Part shown: positions 59,538 through 64,000 of the stretch, one piece after another
Layout: every line of letters begins with the position of its first letter
How positions within the stretch are numbered: position 1 is the stretch's first letter
Assembly (NCBI GenBank): GCA_035708065.1
Contig: DASSTC010000029.1
Coordinates: forward strand, 11,412-75,411
Reading direction: 5' to 3'
DNA: 64,000 nucleotides
Origin: JAICUY01 sp035708065
Lineage (GTDB): Bacteria; Chloroflexota; Limnocylindria; QHBO01
Position numbers and translations under genes: made by a program
The notes under the pieces: model-generated
What the model saw: the letters and a program-made list of their open reading frames with translations, nothing else
Databases searched by the model: none
What the model was told of the DNA's origin: nothing

Positions 59538-60737
59538 GTGAAGCTTGCGAACCGCATGGAGCGGATCGGCACCGAGACCGCCTTCGAGGCCGCAGCCCGC
59601 GCGCGTGCGCTGGAGGCGACCGGCCGCGACGTCATTCACCTGGAAATCGGCGAGCCCGATTTCGACACCCCGCGCAACATCAGCGAGGCTGCCGCCGACG
59701 CGCTGCTCAACAAGGGCATGACCCACTACACGCCGGCGACCGGCATCCCGCAGCTGAAGCAGGCGATCATCGAGGACGCGCAGCGCCACAAGGGGATCAG
59801 CGCCACGCCGGAGCAGGTGATCGTCACGCCCGGCGCCAAGCCGATCATGTTCTACGCCATGCTGGCCCTGCTCGAGGAGGGCGACGAGGCGATCTACCCG
59901 AACCCCGGCTTCCCGATCTACGAGTCGATGATCGAGTTCGTCGGTGCGCGCGCCGTCGCGGCGCAGCTGCGCGCCGAGAACGACTTCCGCATGGATGTCG
60001 ACGAGGTCGCGTCGCTTGTCAGCGACCGCACGCGGCTGATCGTGCTGAACTCCCCGCAGAACCCGACCGGATCGGTCCTCACCGAGGACGACCTGCGCGC
60101 CATCGCCAAGCTGGCCGTCGACCACGACCTGGTCGTCCTGACCGATGAGATCTACGGCCGCCTGCAGTACGAGGGTGAGCCGCTCTCGATCGCGACCCTG
60201 CCCGGCATGGCGGAGCGGACGATCACGCTCGATGGCTTCAGCAAGACGTACGCGATGACCGGCTGGCGGATGGGGTATGGCATCGTGCCGGCCGAGCTGG
60301 CACCCGCCTTCAGCACGCTCGTCATCAACAGCGTGTCCTGCACGAACGCCTTCGCCCAGGCCGGCGCGGCCGAGGCGCTCACCGGCCCGCAGGACGCGGC
60401 CGATGCCATGCGCCAGGAGTTCATCGCCCGGCGCTCGCTGGTGATCGACGGCCTGAACGCCATTCCGGGTGTGACCTGCGTCATGCCGCACGGCGCCTTC
60501 TACGCCTTCCCGAACGTGAGCTCCTTCGGCCGCAGCAGCGCCGAGATCGCTGACCACCTCCTCTATGACGCCGGGGTCTGCGTCCTGGCGGGCACCAGCT
60601 TCGGCCGATTCGGCGAGGGCTACCTGCGACTCTCGTACGCCAACTCGCGCGAGAACCTGTCCGCGGCGCTCGAGCGCATGCGCGACTCGCTGGCCAAGCT
60701 GGAGCGCACCGGCGAGCCGGTCGGAGCCGCTTCATGA
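59538..60737 (+). CDS. Class I/II pyridoxal-phosphate aminotransferase
   Basis: 399 residues of the aspartate aminotransferase type-Ib group. The PLP lysine is in DGFSKTYAMTGWRMGYG; upstream NSPQNPTGSVLTEDDL and DEIYGRLQYEG contact PLP, and the Arg that holds the substrate carboxylate is in YLRLSYA. It transaminates aspartate or another amino acid. GTG start preceded by CGAGGAG. Its stop overlaps the transketolase-like gene (ATGA). Confidence 0.92.
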   Translation: MKLANRMERIGTETAFEAAARARALEATGRDVIHLEIGEPDFDTPRNISEAAADALLNKGMTHYTPATGIPQLKQAIIEDAQRHKGISATPEQVIVTPGAKPIMFYAMLALLEEGDEAIYPNPGFPIYESMIEFVGARAVAAQLRAENDFRMDVDEVASLVSDRTRLIVLNSPQNPTGSVLTEDDLRAIAKLAVDHDLVVLTDEIYGRLQYEGEPLSIATLPGMAERTITLDGFSKTYAMTGWRMGYGIVPAELAPAFSTLVINSVSCTNAFAQAGAAEALTGPQDAADAMRQEFIARRSLVIDGLNAIPGVTCVMPHGAFYAFPNVSSFGRSSAEIADHLLYDAGVCVLAGTSFGRFGEGYLRLSYANSRENLSAALERMRDSLAKLERTGEPVGAAS

Positions 60738-63091
60738 CGGTCGCCGACCCGGTCGACGAGCTGTACGCGCGCGCCGAGGCCGCGTTCGAGCGCTGGGAGG
60801 TTGTCAAGGACGTCATCGACGAGGCGATCGACCTGACGTTGAACTACCGCCAGTCGGGTCATCCGGGCGGGTCGCGCTCGAAGGTGCACATGCTCCTGTC
60901 GCTGATGCTCTCCGGGGCGATGCGCTGGGACATCCGCCGGCCGTGGCGTCCCTTCGCCGACCGATTCGTCCTGTCCGGCGGCCACGTCGTGCCCCTCGTC
61001 TACTGCACCCTTGCGGTCCTCAACGAGACCGTGCGCAGCCGCCACGCACGTGACGGCGGCGACCGGTTCGCCTTCCCGGACGACGGCCGCTGGGCGCTCA
61101 CCTGGGAGGACCTGCTCAAGCTGCGCCACCGCGGGGGCCTGCCCGGGCACGCCGAGATGGAGGGCAAGACCCTCTTCCTGAAGTTCAACACCGGCCCGTC
61201 GGGCCACGGCATGCCGCCGTCGGCCGGCGAGGCGACGGCGCTGAAGCTCGCCGGCGCGGAGGAGGTCAAGGTGTTCGTCGTCGAGGGCGAAGGCGGCCTC
61301 ACGCCCGGAGCGAGCCACGAGACGCGCAACACCGCCTGGGGCCTCGGCCTGTCGAACCTCGTCTTCCTCATCGACTGGAACGACTACGGCATCGACGACC
61401 CGGCGATCTCGAGCGTGGTGCCCGGCACCCCCGAGAGCTGGTTCAAGGCGTACGACTGGCGGGTGAACGGCACAATGGACGGCTCCGAATGGGGTCCCGT
61501 GACGCGCGCCGTGCTGGACGCTGCGCACGGCCCGAACCCGAACAGGCGCCCGTCGATGGCGTGGTTCCACACGCGCAAAGGCCGCGGCTACGGGAAGTAC
61601 GACAACAAGAGCCACGGCTCGCCGCACGCCATGAACTCCGAGCCGTTCTGGACGGTGCGCAAGGCGTTCATGGAGAAGTACGGCGTGCAGTACACCGGCG
61701 TCGATAAGCCGGCGCCGGACGACAAGGCCGCACAGCAGGAGCAGGCCCGCGCCAACTTCGCCGTGGCGATGAGCGTCCTGCACGACACCCCCGGCCTCGT
61801 CGAGGCGATCAGCGACCGGCTGGTGGAGGTCGCCGCATCGGTCCCCGATCACATCGCCGGCTTCAACCTGACCGATGACGGCGCGATCTTCAGTGACCGC
61901 CGCATCACCGACTACCGCCACTATCCCGCATCGGTCTGGAAGCAGCCGGGCGAGAAGGCACCCAACCGGGCGGCGCTGGCGACCTGGGGCAGCTGGGTCA
62001 ACTCGTTCGCAAAGGCGGAGTACGGCCGGCCGTTGGTCATCGCCTGCTCGGCGGACCTCGCGGAGTCGACGAACATCGCCGGCTTCGCCAAGGGCTTCGA
62101 GGACCTGGAGGGCTGGGGCTGGTACAACCGCGACACGAACCCGCGCGGCACGCTGCTGCCGCAGGAGATCACCGAGTTCACCAACGCGGGACTGATGGTC
62201 GGCCTCGCCACGGTCAACCTGGCGGATGACCCGATGCAGTCGTTCAACGGCTTCTGGGGCGCCTGCTCCACGTACGGCTCCTTCTCCTACCTCAAGTACG
62301 GACCGATGCGCCTCTTCTCGCAGCTGGCGCAGGACTCCGAGCTCAAGGTCGGCAAGGTGCTGTGGGTGGCGGGGCACTCCGGCCCCGAGACCGCCGAGGA
62401 CTCGCGGACTCACTTCGGCATCTTCTCGCCCGGCGTGACGCAGCTCTTCCCGGAGGGCCACGTCATCGACCTGCACCCGTGGGAGTACAACGAGGTGCCG
62501 GTCGTGCTCGGCGCCGCGTTCGCCACAGACGTGCCGATCGTGGCCCTGCACCTGACCCGGCCGGCGGTGGAGATCCCGGACCGCGAGCAGCTCGGCATGG
62601 CGCCGCACTGGGACGCCGCGCGAGGTGCGTACGTGCTGCGTCAGCCCCTCGCCGGTCAGCCAATGGCCGGGACGGTCTACGTCCAGGGCACGGTGACGAC
62701 GGCCAACGTGGTCAAGGTGCTGCCCGAGCTCGACGCGCGCGGCCTGAACGTGCGGATCGTGGCCTGCATCTCGCCGCAGCTGTTCAACATGCAGGATCAG
62801 GCGTACCGCGACTCCATCCGCTCCGAGGCCGACCGCTGGGACGGCATGGCCGTCACCAACCGCGCCTTCAAGCTGATGCGCGACTGGGTCGACGGACCGC
62901 TGGCGGCCGAGTACTCGCTGTCGTCGGACTGGGACGACCGATGGCGCACCGGCGGCACGGTCGACGAGGTGATGGACGAGGCGCACCTGTCGCAGCGCCA
63001 CATCCTCGAGGCGATCGAGCGCTACGTCGCAGACCGCGAGTCGCGGCACCGCCGGCTGCGCTCGCTGGTCGACGAGATCGAGCGGCGCTAG
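60734..63091 (+). CDS. Transketolase-like thiamine-pyrophosphate enzyme
   Basis: 785 residues, longer than standard transketolase (about 660). The N-terminal PP domain is clear: SGHPGGSRSKVHMLLSL, FVLSGGHVVPLVY, GPSGHGMPPSAGEATALKLAG, and the cofactor motif, which reads GEGG...N where GDG is usual. The Pyr domain contains FAKAEYGRPLVIACSADLAESTN and SYLKYGPMRLFSQLAQ. It transfers a two-carbon unit or is a related TPP enzyme. It depends on TPP, which the thiN-ykoEDC operon would supply. Translationally coupled to the aminotransferase. Confidence 0.82.
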   Translation: MTVADPVDELYARAEAAFERWEVVKDVIDEAIDLTLNYRQSGHPGGSRSKVHMLLSLMLSGAMRWDIRRPWRPFADRFVLSGGHVVPLVYCTLAVLNETVRSRHARDGGDRFAFPDDGRWALTWEDLLKLRHRGGLPGHAEMEGKTLFLKFNTGPSGHGMPPSAGEATALKLAGAEEVKVFVVEGEGGLTPGASHETRNTAWGLGLSNLVFLIDWNDYGIDDPAISSVVPGTPESWFKAYDWRVNGTMDGSEWGPVTRAVLDAAHGPNPNRRPSMAWFHTRKGRGYGKYDNKSHGSPHAMNSEPFWTVRKAFMEKYGVQYTGVDKPAPDDKAAQQEQARANFAVAMSVLHDTPGLVEAISDRLVEVAASVPDHIAGFNLTDDGAIFSDRRITDYRHYPASVWKQPGEKAPNRAALATWGSWVNSFAKAEYGRPLVIACSADLAESTNIAGFAKGFEDLEGWGWYNRDTNPRGTLLPQEITEFTNAGLMVGLATVNLADDPMQSFNGFWGACSTYGSFSYLKYGPMRLFSQLAQDSELKVGKVLWVAGHSGPETAEDSRTHFGIFSPGVTQLFPEGHVIDLHPWEYNEVPVVLGAAFATDVPIVALHLTRPAVEIPDREQLGMAPHWDAARGAYVLRQPLAGQPMAGTVYVQGTVTTANVVKVLPELDARGLNVRIVACISPQLFNMQDQAYRDSIRSEADRWDGMAVTNRAFKLMRDWVDGPLAAEYSLSSDWDDRWRTGGTVDEVMDEAHLSQRHILEAIERYVADRESRHRRLRSLVDEIERR

Positions 63092-63307
63092 GTGCCGGCC
63101 GTGCCGGAGCTCAAGCAGCGCCCGTACGAGCACCAGCGGCCGCATCGCCCGTCGCACCTCGCGCGCCGCACGAAGCCGCCGCCCGAGCGCGCAGAGCCGC
63201 CCGACCTGCGGCTGTTCATCTATGCCGGCCTGGCGCTGGCGGTGATCGTGATGCTGCTGGCCATCCCGTATCTGCTCCAGTACCTCGCAACGATCCTCAC
63301 CAGCTGA
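63092..63307 (+). CDS. Small single-pass membrane protein, 71 aa
   Basis: 71 residues: a basic, Pro/His/Arg-rich cytoplasmic N-terminus of about 40 residues, then one membrane helix (LFIYAGLALAVIVMLLAIPYLLQYL). GTG start directly after the transketolase-like stop. No family recognised. Confidence 0.65.
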   Translation: MPAVPELKQRPYEHQRPHRPSHLARRTKPPPERAEPPDLRLFIYAGLALAVIVMLLAIPYLLQYLATILTS

Positions 63308-63311
63308 CGAA

Positions 63312-63331
63312 CTGACCGATGCACCGGTCAG
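63312..63331 (+). terminator. Hairpin after the transketolase-like operon
   Basis: CTGACCG and CGGTCAG, perfect 7-base arms with a six-base loop, five bases past the stop. The left arm and loop contain a copy of ACCGATGC. No T-run. Confidence 0.4.
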
Positions 63332-63360
63332 CGTTCACCTGAGCCGCTCGCTGCGCGGCG

Positions 63361-63421
63361 AATGTCCGATATGTCGGACACCAATGAGCATGCGCGGCGC
63401 GGCTGCGCGCCCTTCGTCCGT
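63361..63421. repeat. Dispersed intergenic repeat, copy B
   Basis: Begins AATG then TCCGATATGTCGGACA, where TGTCCGA/TCGGACA are perfect complements around TATG. It then continues as in copy A (22351-22411) with the GCGGCGCGGC block. Confidence 0.65.
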
Positions 63422-63657
63422 GGTGGTTCCGCTACAGCAGACAGACGCAGCGTGAATCGGCCGTCCGGTGAAGAAGGGCGGGTAGATCGGTCAATCGATC
63501 CCACTGAGCGGGCGCATCGATCAAGAAGCCACCCAATCCTGGCGCCAAGCCTCGCTCGATGGCCGATTGTCCCGCCTGCTGAGCGGATCGGCCAACGAAC
63601 GGCCCGAAAGGCCTCACCGGCCGGGCTGCCTGGCCGATACGCCCGCTGGGTGGGAAC

Positions 63658-63702
63658 GACGCCCAGCGACGCGACGCCCAGCGACGCGACGCCCAGCGAC
63701 GC
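63658..63702. repeat. Three perfect tandem copies of a 15-mer
   Basis: GACGCCCAGCGACGC repeated three times without change, immediately beyond the stop codon of the minus-strand Rieske gene. Confidence 0.85.
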
Positions 63703-63706
63703 GCGG

Positions 63707-64000
63707 TCAGACCTGCGCGGTCCAGACGGACACGGTGCCGTCCTCGACCTTGACCTTGGGCCGAACGAGTGGCGGCAGCTCGATCGGATAGGCCCGCGCG
63801 TCGCCGCGATAGCCACCGGTCTGGCGCCATCGGTCTCGCCCGTTGGCCAGCTCGCCCTTCAGGTCGAAGCTCGCGCCGTGGCAGGGGCAGCGCAGGTCCT
63901 GCCAGTCGGGCCGAAAATGCAGCGTGCAGCCCATGTGGGTGCAGACCGATGACAGCGCCCGGATCTCGCCCGCATCGTTGACCACGTAGCCGTCGAAAGC
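63707..64000 (-). CDS. Rieske [2Fe-2S] protein, 5' end outside window
   Basis: The last 97 residues of a minus-strand gene whose N-terminus lies beyond position 64000. The Rieske motifs are CTHMGC and CPCHGASF, giving two Cys and two His ligands. The following SFDLKGELANGRDRWRQ and ARAYPIELPPLV match Rieske proteins of the ubiquinol-cytochrome c or arsenite-oxidase small-subunit style. It is separate from the bc complex Rieske gene at 41.7 kb, so the organism has at least two. Confidence 0.88.
   Translation of the reverse strand, partial: AFDGYVVNDAGEIRALSSVCTHMGCTLHFRPDWQDLRCPCHGASFDLKGELANGRDRWRQTGGYRGDARAYPIELPPLVRPKVKVEDGTVSVWTAQV

Larger units (their letters stand above)
1014..63322. 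repeat. Iterated 8-9 base word ACCGATGC / GACCGATGC dispersed through the window
   Basis: I located 43 copies by reading both orientations. ACCGATGC starts at 1014, 3804, 4667, 6886, 20403, 21468, 23626, 23704, 25252, 26388, 27883, 30536, 31873, 34442, 35487, 39625, 43881, 50745, 56944, 62302 and 63315. GCATCGGT starts at 2941, 6688, 8015, 9372, 11227, 12580, 13045, 15940, 17209, 19038, 23346, 24232, 24900, 29384, 31461, 38339, 44089, 48803, 49998, 59494, 61835 and 61928. About 34 extend to the 9-mer with G before (or C after). Simple base composition predicts only two or three copies of the 8-mer. The span given covers first to last copy; the copies are separate sites. A few may have been missed by eye. 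Confidence 0.8.
63308..63706. other. Intergenic region with multiple short repeats
   Basis: About 400 bases with no supported gene: a hairpin (63312-63331), copy B of the dispersed element (63361-63421), a longer stem TGGCCGAT/ATCGGCCA with an inner CCGC/GCGG stem (63560-63594) and a 3 x 15-base tandem repeat (63658-63702). Confidence 0.6.

Noticed and set aside
1014..63322. The iterated 9-mer as a polar KOPS- or Chi-like element.
   Set aside because: Copies are split about equally between the two orientations with no block-wise strand preference along the window.

Overview
The window is a GC-rich (about two thirds or more G+C by eye), gene-dense bacterial chromosome segment with no mobile elements that I can recognise. 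Gene content fits Chloroflexota, probably an environmental lineage near the Limnocylindria/Ellin6529 group: PASTA kinase, Ku plus ATP-dependent ligase, split cytochrome b with Rieske and diheme cytochrome c, a TPP-riboswitch ThiN-YkoEDC operon, an LLM flavin oxidoreductase and very many overlapping start/stop codons. The lineage call is inference; Actinobacteriota-like taxa are the main alternative.

Layout. 1-4.7 kb: cysteine-rich partial gene, thioredoxin, PASTA Ser/Thr kinase, GalU, two small proteins and tRNA-Glu(UUC). 5.1-12 kb: KGG stress protein, ATP-dependent DNA ligase, methyltransferase, OsmC, response regulator, Ku and, next to Ku, a ligase-like protein that has lost the catalytic lysine. 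12-22 kb (minus strand): O-antigen-ligase/TPR protein, CYTH protein, WYL regulator, Ca2+/H+ antiporter, lipoprotein, a 1138-residue HTH-GAF-GGDEF-HD signalling protein and a GIDE-like membrane protein. 22.5-27.2 kb: YbaK-like deacylase, then a TPP riboswitch controlling thiN-ykoE-ykoD-ykoC (thiamine salvage). 27.3-38.2 kb: DAO-type oxidase divergent from an alpha/beta hydrolase, Bcp peroxiredoxin, three tiny membrane proteins, a YhaO/YhaN-like nuclease-ATPase pair, a PIG-L deacetylase and a MecA-type lipoprotein transpeptidase. 38.4-44.1 kb: flavoprotein plus cytochrome bc operon. 44.2-47.5 kb: class II aldolase, GbsR-like regulator, alanine racemase. 47.6-58.4 kb: LacI-regulated catabolic cluster with a NitT/TauT-type ABC importer and seven enzymes of unknown substrate. 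58.4-64 kb: A-type Fe-S carrier, aminotransferase, transketolase-like enzyme, small membrane protein and a partial Rieske protein.

Three genome-scale signals stand out. (i) The word GACCGATGC/GCATCGGTC is strongly over-represented: I located 43 copies of its 8-base core ACCGATGC, both orientations about equal, many intergenic or overlapping a start codon. (ii) At least 13 genes have a TAnnnT hexamer 6-9 bases before the start codon and usually no ribosome binding site, the signature of leaderless transcription; at one divergent gene pair the two hexamers overlap symmetrically. (iii) The few longer intergenic gaps carry short imperfect-palindrome repeats, including a roughly 60-base element present at both 22.35 kb and 63.36 kb.

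The most interesting protein-level observations are the Ku-linked inactive ligase homologue, the DNA-binding-domain-containing GGDEF protein, the alpha/beta hydrolase lacking its nucleophile, and the unassigned catabolic cluster.
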